DNA of 64,000 nt, taken from the NCBI GenBank assembly GCA_964355975.1, contig CAYHFW010000004.1, positions 62,001-126,000 of the forward strand. The letters run 5' to 3'. The notes below the pieces were generated by a model. That model was not told where the DNA came from and did no database searches. It saw nothing but the letters and a program-made list of their open reading frames with translations. The position numbers were made by a program, and so were the translations under genes. Below, piece by piece: positions 50,982 to 59,427 of the stretch. This stretch comes from F1-60-MAGs104 sp964355975 (GTDB lineage: Bacteria > Planctomycetota > Phycisphaerae > Phycisphaerales > SM1A02). Numbering within the stretch: the first letter of the stretch is position 1; the number at the start of each line of letters is the position of its first letter.

Positions 50982-53900
50982 ATTCGCCCTGACGTAATCC
51001 AATCAGTGCTTCGAGTCGAGAGACGATGAGATGCGTGCTTTCATTGCGCCTTTGGACTGTCCCATGCGCAATGAGGGCGGATGCAAATCGACCAACAGAA
51101 CGAACGCGATCCCAGACCTTTGGACGAACGATCAGATTGGCAGAGCCAGTTTCATCTTCGATTGTGAGAAAGACGATTCCCTTCGCTGTGGATGGCCGCT
51201 GACGCACGAGCACAACACCCGCAATCGCTGTGCGGCTTCCGCATGGGAAGACAACGCCCGTTTGAATCTCGCCGCATGCTGTCACCCCCCGTTTGGTCAA
51301 CCATGCACGCGCAAACGAGAGCGGATGCGCCTTCAGCGAAAGCCCATTCTGCTCGTAATCGGCAGTGACATGTGCGATTGCGCTCATCGCAGGCAGCGCA
51401 TCGGTTGGATCAGGTGGTGGATGGCATGCGGCACTCGTGAACAGTGGCGCATCATCGTCGCGCAGTCGCTGCGCCTGCCAGAGTGCTGCTTGTCGGTCGA
51501 GCGCAATCGACCGGAATGCATCAGCGCGTGCAAGTTGACGCATCGTTCGAAGAGAGACTCCGCTTGCTCTGTAGATCTCTTCGACCGTGGTGCATGCACT
51601 GCGCGCGGCGCGCCCTGCTGCGATGCGCTTGGCATCGTCTTCGACGAGACCACGCACCAAACACAAACCGAGGCGAAGAGAGGGCGAAGGTTGCGCACCT
51701 TCGAGCGTGCACTCCCACGCACTGTGGTTGACATCGATCGCAAGCACAGTGACGCCATGACGCTGTGCATCCATCACGAGTTGTGCGGGGGCGTAGAACC
51801 CCATCGGTTGACTATTGAGCAGTGCGCAGGTGAACGCAGCGGGATGATGGCACTTCAGCCATGCAGACGCATAGACAAGGTGGGCGAAGCTCGCGGCGTG
51901 GCTCTCTGGAAATCCATACCCTGAAAACCCCTGAATCTGAATAAACACCTGCTTTGCGAATGCCATCGAATAACCGCGTGCAATCATGCCACTTTCGAGT
52001 TTCTCCTGAAACTGCGCGAGTTGATTTCCGTTGCGCTTCCACGCCGCGATCGCTCTGCGCAGTCGGTCTGCTTCGCCAGGCGTGAACCCTGCTGCAACGA
52101 TGGCGAGCCGCATCGCCTGTTCTTGAAAGAGTGGAACGCCAAGCGTGCGCTCGAGAATCTCGCGCACCGCATCACTTGGATAGGTCGCCACCTCTTCGCC
52201 GCAGCGCCTGCGTAAGTACGGGTGCACCATGTCCCCTTGAATTGGGCCAGGACGCACGATGGCAACTTCGATGACAAGATCATAGAAATTGGCGGGTCGC
52301 AGTCGCGGCAACATCGACATCTGTGCGCGACTTTCGATTTGAAAGACTCCAACAGTGTCTGCGCGCGTCATCATCGCGTATGTCGCTGGGTCTTCTGGCG
52401 GAATCGTGTGGAGCGCAAGTTCTCGAACTCCCGTCTGCTCGATGGCGTGCGGCAGTGTTTCGGATGCCATCCCCGTCAAGGCAAGTGCCTTGCGAATACA
52501 GGTGAGAATTCCAAGTGCGAGCACGTCGATCTTGAGCATCCCCATCGCATCGATGTCATCCTTATCCCACTCAATGATCGAACGCCCATCCATGGTCGCC
52601 TCACGAATTGGAACGAGTTCACAGAGCGCATCTTGGGTGATGATGAATCCACCGCTGTGCTGTGATAAATGGCGCGGAAACCCCTCGAGTTCTGCCGCAA
52701 GGCGAATGAGCGCACGCATTGCGGGGCTCGCTGGATCGAACCCGAGCGCACAGACTTCGGCATCGGTCGGCTCGCTCGAAAGGCCACGAACAAGGCGATC
52801 GACCGCATCGAGAGAAAACCCAAGAGCCTTTGCAGTTTCACGCACGGCGAGTCGCCGTCGATAACAGACAACTTCGGCGCAGAGTGCTGCGCGCAGTCGG
52901 CCATAGCGCGTGTAGATGTATTGCATGACCTCTTCGCGACGTTCATGTTCAAAGTCGATATCGATATCTGGCGGCTCATTGCGCTCGCGACTGATGAATC
53001 GCTCGAAGAGCACCTGCGTGCGTGCTGGATCGACTGCGGTCACACCGAGGCAATAGCAGACTGCACTGTTCGCAGCGGCACCACGTCCCTGGCAGAGAAT
53101 GCCGCGCGAACGAGCGAAGCGCACGAGGTCATAGACCGTCAAGAAGTAGTTGGCGTACCCAAGTTCATCGATGAGTGCGAATTCATAGTTCAACTGCCGC
53201 TGCACATCGGATGGAATTCCTTGCGGATAGCGCTCGTGTGCGCCGCGCTCTGCAACATGGCGCAAATGGTCGATCGCCGACTCTCCAGCGGGCACATCCT
53301 CGGATGGGTAGTGGTAGCGCAATTGCGCGAGTGAGAATCCGCTGCAGCGCTTTGCAATTTCAAGAGTGCGTGCGATTGCTTCTGGACAACACCGCCACCG
53401 TGTGTGCATCGAAGCAGCGTCACGAAGGTGCCGCTCTGCGTTTGGAAGAGTTGCAAAACCCACGGCAGACACCGTTGTTCCACAGCGGATTGCCGTCAAC
53501 ACGTCGTGCAGTTGCCTGCGCTGTGAATCGTGAAATCGAACGCCATTGGTTGCCACGAGCGCGACAGAGCATGCACGGGCGAGCCACTGCACTTGTGCGA
53601 TATGCAGAGACTCTTCAGACTCGCCCACACGCGTCACGGCAAGCGAGAGACGATCGCCCAGCGCATGATGCATCCCCTGCAACACATCAACAAGGCGCTG
53701 CGAGTGCCGCGCAGCTTCGCGGGGAATCTGCACAATGACCTCGAGATCATGCGCGTATTGCAAGAACTGATGCAGCGTCAAGAACCACTTGCCCCGTTCG
53801 ACACTCGCACATTGCACCCCAGTGTCATCACCGCGCATTCGACCACACGTGATCGCACGGCAGAGGCGCGCGTAGGAGGGACGGTCAGTTGCATACGCCA

Positions 53901-54168
53901 ACACTTCGATGCGCTGCAGACTTTCGTTTGGATCGAACGGATCAAGCGTCAGTTCGAGGCGCGATCCAACGCAGAGCGCGATGGCATGCTCTCGTGCGGC
54001 GACGTGCGCACGAACCATTCCAGCCATTGTTCCACGATCGGCAAGTCCCATCGCATACAACCCGAGTTGTGCCGCGCGTGCAATGAGTTCTTCAGGATGG
54101 CTCGCACCCTCGAGAAATGAAAAGTTGCTCGCAACGTCGAGCTCGGCATAGGTTGCGCTTGGCTGCAT
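50932..54168 (-). CDS. dnaE2: error-prone DNA polymerase ImuC/DnaE2
   Basis: 1078 residues, the usual DnaE2 length. It performs translesion synthesis in damage-induced mutagenesis with ImuA and ImuB. The N-terminal PHP domain starts AELDVASNFSFLEGASHPEE. The polymerase palm has PPDIDIDFEHERREEV, with catalytic aspartates, near residue 403. FPRHLSQHSGGFIITQDAL, LKIDVLALGILT and the C-terminal OB fold (GIVFLTIEDETGSANLIVRP) are typical. ATG 54168 has GGAGCTGACC before it. The frame extends upstream into imuB, but the family begins here. Only 2 bases separate it from the imuB stop. It ends convergently over the transglutaminase-fold gene. Confidence 0.93.
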   Translation of the reverse strand: MQPSATYAELDVASNFSFLEGASHPEELIARAAQLGLYAMGLADRGTMAGMVRAHVAAREHAIALCVGSRLELTLDPFDPNESLQRIEVLAYATDRPSYARLCRAITCGRMRGDDTGVQCASVERGKWFLTLHQFLQYAHDLEVIVQIPREAARHSQRLVDVLQGMHHALGDRLSLAVTRVGESEESLHIAQVQWLARACSVALVATNGVRFHDSQRRQLHDVLTAIRCGTTVSAVGFATLPNAERHLRDAASMHTRWRCCPEAIARTLEIAKRCSGFSLAQLRYHYPSEDVPAGESAIDHLRHVAERGAHERYPQGIPSDVQRQLNYEFALIDELGYANYFLTVYDLVRFARSRGILCQGRGAAANSAVCYCLGVTAVDPARTQVLFERFISRERNEPPDIDIDFEHERREEVMQYIYTRYGRLRAALCAEVVCYRRRLAVRETAKALGFSLDAVDRLVRGLSSEPTDAEVCALGFDPASPAMRALIRLAAELEGFPRHLSQHSGGFIITQDALCELVPIREATMDGRSIIEWDKDDIDAMGMLKIDVLALGILTCIRKALALTGMASETLPHAIEQTGVRELALHTIPPEDPATYAMMTRADTVGVFQIESRAQMSMLPRLRPANFYDLVIEVAIVRPGPIQGDMVHPYLRRRCGEEVATYPSDAVREILERTLGVPLFQEQAMRLAIVAAGFTPGEADRLRRAIAAWKRNGNQLAQFQEKLESGMIARGYSMAFAKQVFIQIQGFSGYGFPESHAASFAHLVYASAWLKCHHPAAFTCALLNSQPMGFYAPAQLVMDAQRHGVTVLAIDVNHSAWECTLEGAQPSPSLRLGLCLVRGLVEDDAKRIAAGRAARSACTTVEEIYRASGVSLRTMRQLARADAFRSIALDRQAALWQAQRLRDDDAPLFTSAACHPPPDPTDALPAMSAIAHVTADYEQNGLSLKAHPLSFARAWLTKRGVTACGEIQTGVVFPCGSRTAIAGVVLVRQRPSTAKGIVFLTIEDETGSANLIVRPKVWDRVRSVGRFASALIAHGTVQRRNESTHLIVSRLEALIGLRQGEFTTRHALDPGSPRRSG

Positions 54169-54170
54169 GG

Positions 54171-55769
54171 TCAGCTCCAGATGCCCACGAGCGACCATCC
54201 GCGCGCGTCCTGTGCGATCCACAGCCATGCCCCCTGCGTCGTTTCGACCCGCCAGTAGTCCACGCACACTGGCTTTGGCGCACCGGTCGGCGATGCGGAA
54301 CGATTCGATACCGCGGTCGGCGATGCTGCCGACATCTCCCAGGGCGAGGCGATGCGCTCTGGACCATGCCACGTTGCGATTGCAATCGCACTGCCACGCC
54401 AACGGATCATTGACGCATGTGCTGCCGCAACCGCGAGCGGTTCTGGCGGTGTGATCCATGTCGACGGACGCCACGCCGAAGCGGCGCGCACGCGCGCATG
54501 ACGCAGTGCAATGCGCGGCGACAATCCGCACCGTGCAATGGCGATCCACCGAATCGAACGCAACGGCTGATGATGCTCAGCAAATCCGCCGCGAAAGAGC
54601 GCGTGGTCACCCAACTGTGCACGCAGCGTGTCTGACCACTCACTCAAACGGTCCCCAACTGTTCCGCTGCGTTCACTTTGTGCTGCGCACGATCCCATAC
54701 GCAACACTGCGATGCGCAGCGATTCGATACCCATGCCCAACATGCCCACTGGAATCTTCTCGAGATGCGGCGCGAAGAGTTTGGCGAGGTGCTCGGCGCG
54801 TGCGCTTGGTGCAGCAAGCATCATGCGGTGGCGATACATCGGTGCATCTGCGCAGAGTGCTGTGAGTTCGAACTCGCGCCCGCCGCGCACGAGTGCCCGC
54901 AACGATGCGCAGAGTTCTTCGAAGAGGCGCGCAACAGTGCGCGCGATTGCATCGTGGCTTGTGACTGGCCCATCAAATATCTGTTCGACCGATGGCGGTG
55001 GTTGTGAGCGAATGGGCGTCACAATCTCAATCGCTTCGCCAAGCGCTTGGTCGAATCGGTGCAAGACTTCGCTGCCGTAGCGCACCGTCACACTTGCTCG
55101 TGGAAGACGGGCCAATTCACCGATCGTGCGCACTTGAACATCTGCAAGTGCCGCAACGGCCTGTGGTGCAATGCGCAGTGCGCCCAGCGGACACGCAGAG
55201 AGTTCGCGCGCGCCACTCTGTGCAAGCGCGACCGCTGCCGCCGCGGTTGGCGCAATGGCGACACGCACTGCGAATCCTCGCTTCGAAAGTTCCTCCACCA
55301 CGCGCTGCGTGAGCTGTTCATGCGATTGGTGAACGCGTTCGCAGCCTGTGATGTCAACGAGAATTGCAGTTGGGCCATCGGTTGGTTCGATCGCGACAAT
55401 CGGTGCATACCGCTGGCACCACCGCGCAACCGCGCGCACGGTTGCCGCCTCACGCTCTGGTTGCGCATCGACCTCAATGCGGGGTGGTGGGCAGAGTGCG
55501 CGTGCGTGCGCGAGTGCCATCCCTTCATGGATGCCACGGCGCGAGGCCTGCGCGCAACATGCGCAAACGATGCGTGCGCCGCGCTCAAGAGTGATCACAA
55601 TCAGTGGCGTTCGTGCAGATGTATGACCTATCCCGTCACCCTGCACACGCAGATACTTTCGCGCACAATCTGCGCGCCAACGCAGAAAGACAATCGCCAG
55701 AACACTGCGGTTGAGGCGTGTGTGCGGCGCCGACAAGTGCGCTGAGATGCTGTTCGCAAGAGGCGTCAT
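54171..55769 (-). CDS. imuB: ImuB, Y-family polymerase-like mutagenesis protein
   Basis: 532 residues. Y-family fold (VDITGCERVHQSHEQL, GFAVRVAIAPTAAAAVALAQ, IGELARLPRASVTVRYGSE), but the N-terminal catalytic acidic motif of true Y polymerases is replaced by LAIVFLRWRADC, as usual for ImuB, which acts as an adaptor to the sliding clamp and DnaE2. The C-terminus (CVDYWRVETTQGAWLWIAQD, HGWSLVGIWS-like ending) is typical of the family. ATG 55769 overlaps the imuA stop by 4 bases. An upstream in-frame ATG at 55790 is possible but less likely. Confidence 0.9.
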   Translation of the reverse strand: MTPLANSISAHLSAPHTRLNRSVLAIVFLRWRADCARKYLRVQGDGIGHTSARTPLIVITLERGARIVCACCAQASRRGIHEGMALAHARALCPPPRIEVDAQPEREAATVRAVARWCQRYAPIVAIEPTDGPTAILVDITGCERVHQSHEQLTQRVVEELSKRGFAVRVAIAPTAAAAVALAQSGARELSACPLGALRIAPQAVAALADVQVRTIGELARLPRASVTVRYGSEVLHRFDQALGEAIEIVTPIRSQPPPSVEQIFDGPVTSHDAIARTVARLFEELCASLRALVRGGREFELTALCADAPMYRHRMMLAAPSARAEHLAKLFAPHLEKIPVGMLGMGIESLRIAVLRMGSCAAQSERSGTVGDRLSEWSDTLRAQLGDHALFRGGFAEHHQPLRSIRWIAIARCGLSPRIALRHARVRAASAWRPSTWITPPEPLAVAAAHASMIRWRGSAIAIATWHGPERIASPWEMSAASPTAVSNRSASPTGAPKPVCVDYWRVETTQGAWLWIAQDARGWSLVGIWS

Positions 55770-56524
55770 TGCACACTTCGCCACGACCATGTTGCGCCGA
55801 CGACAAATGAACATGTTTCGATGTGTGCGCCAAGCGCACCGCGTGCGCGTACGAGTTGAGCACGCCACTGTGGCGCGGGGTCTGTGCGAATCAGCAGTTC
55901 CTGGTCGGCCGAGAGTTCTGCCGCCTGAGGCGTCACAATCCACCGTGTTGCAGCACTGCTGAGTGTGCGACGCTCATGCCATGGACGCACGGCGAGTGCG
56001 AGAACTGGCGGCCGTTCGTTTGCACGCGCCGCTGCGAGTTGCGTGCGCCGTGTTGCCGTGAGATCAAACCCGCTGGCATCCCAAATGACCGTCATCACAG
56101 CATCGCATGTGAGTGACTGCTGCACGGCCCACAATTGATTCGACACGGCACTGCGCGATCGATCGGCCGCAGGATCAACAAAGATAGAACGCGCCAACAG
56201 TGTGCGCGCACCATCGACACTGAGCATCGCACGCGGCGATGGCCACACACGACGACCGACCCAGACAATCACCCGCTCTGCACTCGTTGAACTCTGTGAC
56301 GCATCGTCTGCAATGAGCATCTTCCAAGCAAGCGCAAGAAGAACACCATGCGGTGCGATCCACTGCGACCGACTCGCCTCGACCGTCTCTGCGGCGATCC
56401 ATTCGTGCACAACACCCAGAGCAAAGTCAACGGCAATTCCGTCACCACCCCCACGCAAAGAATGCACGCAGGGTCGCGCAACCGCTGTGATTTGCTCGAT
56501 GATGGTCTCTGGAATGCGTGGCAT
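55766..56524 (-). CDS. imuA: ImuA, mutagenesis cassette protein
   Basis: 252 residues. A distant RecA/SulA-like protein of the imuA-imuB-dnaE2 cassette. Recognition rests partly on context. Sequence features: WIAPHGVLLALAWKMLI, VIVWVGRRVWPSPRAML, CDAVMTVIWDASGFDLTATR (a Walker B-like hydrophobic strand) and RPPVLALAVRPWHERRTLS. A clear Walker A is not seen near the N-terminus. It is the first gene of the cassette, and its ATG lies 13 bases downstream of a perfect inverted repeat at 56538-56556 that could be an SOS operator. Confidence 0.8.
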   Translation of the reverse strand: MPRIPETIIEQITAVARPCVHSLRGGGDGIAVDFALGVVHEWIAAETVEASRSQWIAPHGVLLALAWKMLIADDASQSSTSAERVIVWVGRRVWPSPRAMLSVDGARTLLARSIFVDPAADRSRSAVSNQLWAVQQSLTCDAVMTVIWDASGFDLTATRRTQLAAARANERPPVLALAVRPWHERRTLSSAATRWIVTPQAAELSADQELLIRTDPAPQWRAQLVRARGALGAHIETCSFVVGATWSWRSVQ

Positions 56525-56537
56525 GAAAGACCGAGAA

Positions 56538-56556
56538 ACAAGCAGCGGCGGCTTGT
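56538..56556 (-). promoter_or_regulatory. inverted repeat before imuA, possible SOS operator
   Basis: ACAAGC, seven bases, GCTTGT: perfect 6-bp arms, 13 bases before the imuA ATG. imuA cassettes are usually LexA-regulated, and repressor sites are short inverted repeats in this position. It does not match the E. coli or Gram-positive consensus, so the link to LexA is inference. Confidence 0.4.
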
Positions 56557-56597
56557 GTACGGTCTTTGTTAGGGTAGCATGTCAGACGCCGCGCGCC

Positions 56598-57116
56598 TCA
56601 CTCAATCCATGCGTGGCGTGACGTGCGCTGCCGTGCCACGAGCATTTCGCGCGCGGCGAGCAAGAGCGCGATTGGAACCCAGAGCAACATCCACGGCAGC
56701 ATCGTCACCCAGTGCGCGGGCGCGGGGGCGATTGTGAGTGGGAAGGCACCTTGGTCACGCGCATCGTTGCCGATGCGAATGGTGCACTGCCAATTCCCTG
56801 CGCTCTCAAGGTCGCACGATCCACTCATCAAGAGCCGATTGCCCGAGTCGGCGCGCTCAAGAGCGAACTCTTCAACCACACCAGATGGACCAACCATTCG
56901 CACACGCACGGGCAGGTCGATCTGCGGCTCGCCACTGCGCGCGATCAACATCGAGATGTCGACTGGACCGGCTGTGGGTGAAATCGGCGAGAGAAAGACC
57001 GTCACATCAAACGCACCGTAACGACCACGGTCAACGACCGCTCCACCATCTGCAACTGCGCGTGATGAAGTAAGCACGAGAGACGCGATGGCAAAGATGA
57101 AGAGTGCGCGCTTCAT
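56598..57116 (-). CDS. FixH/YtkA-like membrane protein of the oxidase operon
   Basis: 172 residues. A signal-like N-terminus (MKRALFIFAIASLVLTSS), then a beta-sandwich-like periplasmic domain (RYGAFDVTVFLSPISPTAGP, RVRMVGPSGVVEEF, WQCTIRIGNDARDQGAFPLT) and a C-terminal membrane helix (WVTMLPWMLLWVPIALLLAA). This layout resembles FixH/YtkA-type accessory proteins of cytochrome oxidase and copper handling, but no metal-binding motif is obvious. ATG 57116 overlaps the CtaG-fusion stop by 4 bases. Last gene of the respiratory operon. Confidence 0.65.
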   Translation of the reverse strand: MKRALFIFAIASLVLTSSRAVADGGAVVDRGRYGAFDVTVFLSPISPTAGPVDISMLIARSGEPQIDLPVRVRMVGPSGVVEEFALERADSGNRLLMSGSCDLESAGNWQCTIRIGNDARDQGAFPLTIAPAPAHWVTMLPWMLLWVPIALLLAAREMLVARQRTSRHAWIE

Positions 57117-59383
57117 AGCGATGCCGTCCCACGCATCTGCATCGGCTGCAGAATGATCCAGCTTCCTGCGATCCAAAGAACGAGTGCGACGAACCACCAT
57201 GCCATCGATGCGCGCACTGGATGTCTCGCGCTGCCGCCGACCCCGCGCCAAATCATCCAGCCTGAGGTGAGCAGTCCAACCTGCAAGAGCACGAGTTCGG
57301 CAGGTTGCAACCACGCAGGGATCACGCCGCAACAGGACGCTGCCCACTGCGGTTCGCCGAACCATCCCAGACCAATATCGCTGAGAGCGCGCTGAATCAC
57401 TGGAAGACCCGTTGAAGCACTCGTCACAAGGTGAAAACTCCAGTGCACGCACCACATCGCAGCACCGATTGGAACGAGCGCGTGCGCACCACGGCAGAAT
57501 CTCTCGCGCCACAACGCCCTCTGCCCTCGGGTCGATGCGACCGTGGCCGCACCCAGAATTGCCGCAGGAACCACAAGAATGCAGAGCGCAGTGAGAACGG
57601 CTTCGACCAGCGTCGCCGAGAACACTCTCGAGAATGCACTCGCATCGACCGCGACGGCTGCGACCCAATCGATCCACGGACCCGTCATTCCTGCGGCATT
57701 CGCGAATGCGCCGAATGTGAGAAGCCCAAGCAGCGCCGCAACATCCACCCGAGACACGATGCGACCGATCGATGAACCACGCGCGTTCGAAACGAGACTC
57801 GCCGAACGATGCGCTGCGATGACACCAACATTGTTGTGCGGACATGCGTCGACGCAGTCGAGGCAGAATGTGCAATCAAGGTTGCCACGCTTTGCAGGCT
57901 GAAAGAGTTCGAGTTCGCACCCTTGCACAGCGATGCGCACGGGCACACTCTGCGACTTGGCGTGGCCAGCGGGAGAACCACGAATGCACTCATGGCCAAC
58001 ACACGACGCGCAGAGTGTTGGACTCAACACGCCGACAGTCAGAGGCGCGACCAAACTCTGACTCATATGAAACTGCCCAATAGGACAGACCCATTTGCAG
58101 AAGTTGCCGCCGCGAAAGAGTCCATCGACGAGCAGAATTGCAGCGAAATACCCAACAATGATCAGTGCAGTCGCCAGCGGACTCGCCCACAAATCGAACG
58201 CTTCGTAACAGACGAGCCACACAGCAACGAGCGCGACTGCGAGCCACTTCGATCGAAGTCGTGCAGGCCAACGCATCGTCGGCTGCCACCACCGCCGCAG
58301 CAGATTGCGCGGTGCAATCAGCGGGCATGTCATGCAGAGAAAGTTTCCGCCAAAGAGCAGCGCGAGCACAATGATGCCGCGCCAGTGCGTCCACGGCAGT
58401 GTTCCTGCAAGATTTGACGGTGCATCGGCTGGGCCGAAGAACCCATCAGCCACAACAAGGACCGCCCCACCGACGAGCAGCCATCGCACCGCCGTTCGAA
58501 CATCACGGTTGCGCAGCAGTGCACCAATCACTCTGACACGCAGCAAATCAAAGCACGCGTGCCCACCATGCACCGGGCGCGATGCAATGCCGCGCGCGAC
58601 TCGGTCGAACGCAGGTTGTGTGCGGACGATCGAAAGTGCGCGCAGAATCAAGTAGATCGCCGCAGGCAGCATGACGAGCTGCCCAGCGGTCCACATGAAT
58701 GCGCCAGCAATCTGTTGGTCGCGCAGCGCATCCCAGCCGAGCGCGGGAGCGGTCGCTTCGTAGTTTGGATACCAGACGCGATCTGAAAAGGTCATGATCG
58801 CCGAGAAGATTGTGTTCTGCACATCTGCGCTCAGCAGATACACCACGAGCGCAGCATCCGACCAGCGCGCGCGCCACGGCCACGGCTGAATGATCTGCCA
58901 CCAGAACAGCATCGCACCAGCCAAGAATGACGCGTGCTCGAAGCGGTGGATCGCAGTCGATTCAAGTGCCGCCCCATAGAAACGCGGCGCATGCCACGTC
59001 CAGTTGATCAGGGCGAATGCAATCCATCCAGTGAATGGATTGAGCAACAAATGAAAGCACTGCCGCAGCCGTGGGCTTGCCAAGAAAGGGCCCAGCACAT
59101 CTCGGCGCACAGTGCGCGGAAGGCCGCGCAGTATCGGAACACCTGCAGACCCCAGCAACAACAATGGTGCGACCACCATGATGAGCAACCAATGCTGCAC
59201 CATGTGCACCCACAACAGCATGTGTCCCAGAGAATCAAGTGGCGATGCAAGAGCCAGAAACAACACCAGCAATCCCGCACAAAAACAACGGGGACGCCAC
59301 GACGCAAATCCGCGCACTCGTCCGGCGAGAGAACGCGCACCGCGCACATACAGCCACGCGACGATGGCAATTCCGCTCAACAA
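57113..59383 (-). CDS. fusion of CtaG-type oxidase assembly protein and 4Fe-4S polyferredoxin
   Basis: 756 residues from TTG 59383. Residues 1 to about 255 are a caa3-type CtaG domain (HMLLWVHMVQHWLLIMVVAP, INWTWHAPRFYGAALES), a copper-delivery factor for the oxidase. Residues from about 260 resemble NapH/CcoG membrane ferredoxins: LCMTCPLIAPRNLL near 350, FCKWVCPIG near 431, CASCVGHEC near 461 and CTFCLDCVDACPHN near 508. More membrane helices follow. Typical CtaG sequence (WSFDPWLL) is already encoded before this TTG, so the real start may be a CTG at 59431, which overlaps the cytochrome b stop as CTGA. Confidence 0.82.
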   Translation of the reverse strand: MLSGIAIVAWLYVRGARSLAGRVRGFASWRPRCFCAGLLVLFLALASPLDSLGHMLLWVHMVQHWLLIMVVAPLLLLGSAGVPILRGLPRTVRRDVLGPFLASPRLRQCFHLLLNPFTGWIAFALINWTWHAPRFYGAALESTAIHRFEHASFLAGAMLFWWQIIQPWPWRARWSDAALVVYLLSADVQNTIFSAIMTFSDRVWYPNYEATAPALGWDALRDQQIAGAFMWTAGQLVMLPAAIYLILRALSIVRTQPAFDRVARGIASRPVHGGHACFDLLRVRVIGALLRNRDVRTAVRWLLVGGAVLVVADGFFGPADAPSNLAGTLPWTHWRGIIVLALLFGGNFLCMTCPLIAPRNLLRRWWQPTMRWPARLRSKWLAVALVAVWLVCYEAFDLWASPLATALIIVGYFAAILLVDGLFRGGNFCKWVCPIGQFHMSQSLVAPLTVGVLSPTLCASCVGHECIRGSPAGHAKSQSVPVRIAVQGCELELFQPAKRGNLDCTFCLDCVDACPHNNVGVIAAHRSASLVSNARGSSIGRIVSRVDVAALLGLLTFGAFANAAGMTGPWIDWVAAVAVDASAFSRVFSATLVEAVLTALCILVVPAAILGAATVASTRGQRALWRERFCRGAHALVPIGAAMWCVHWSFHLVTSASTGLPVIQRALSDIGLGWFGEPQWAASCCGVIPAWLQPAELVLLQVGLLTSGWMIWRGVGGSARHPVRASMAWWFVALVLWIAGSWIILQPMQMRGTASL

Positions 59384-59427
59384 CCAAGGGTCGAAACTCC
59401 AACTCGCGAAGATTGCACTCGCAGCGT

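Noticed and set aside
54169..54549. Upstream extension of dnaE2
   Set aside because: It lies within imuB in another frame; the polymerase family starts at ATG 54168, which has a ribosome-binding site.
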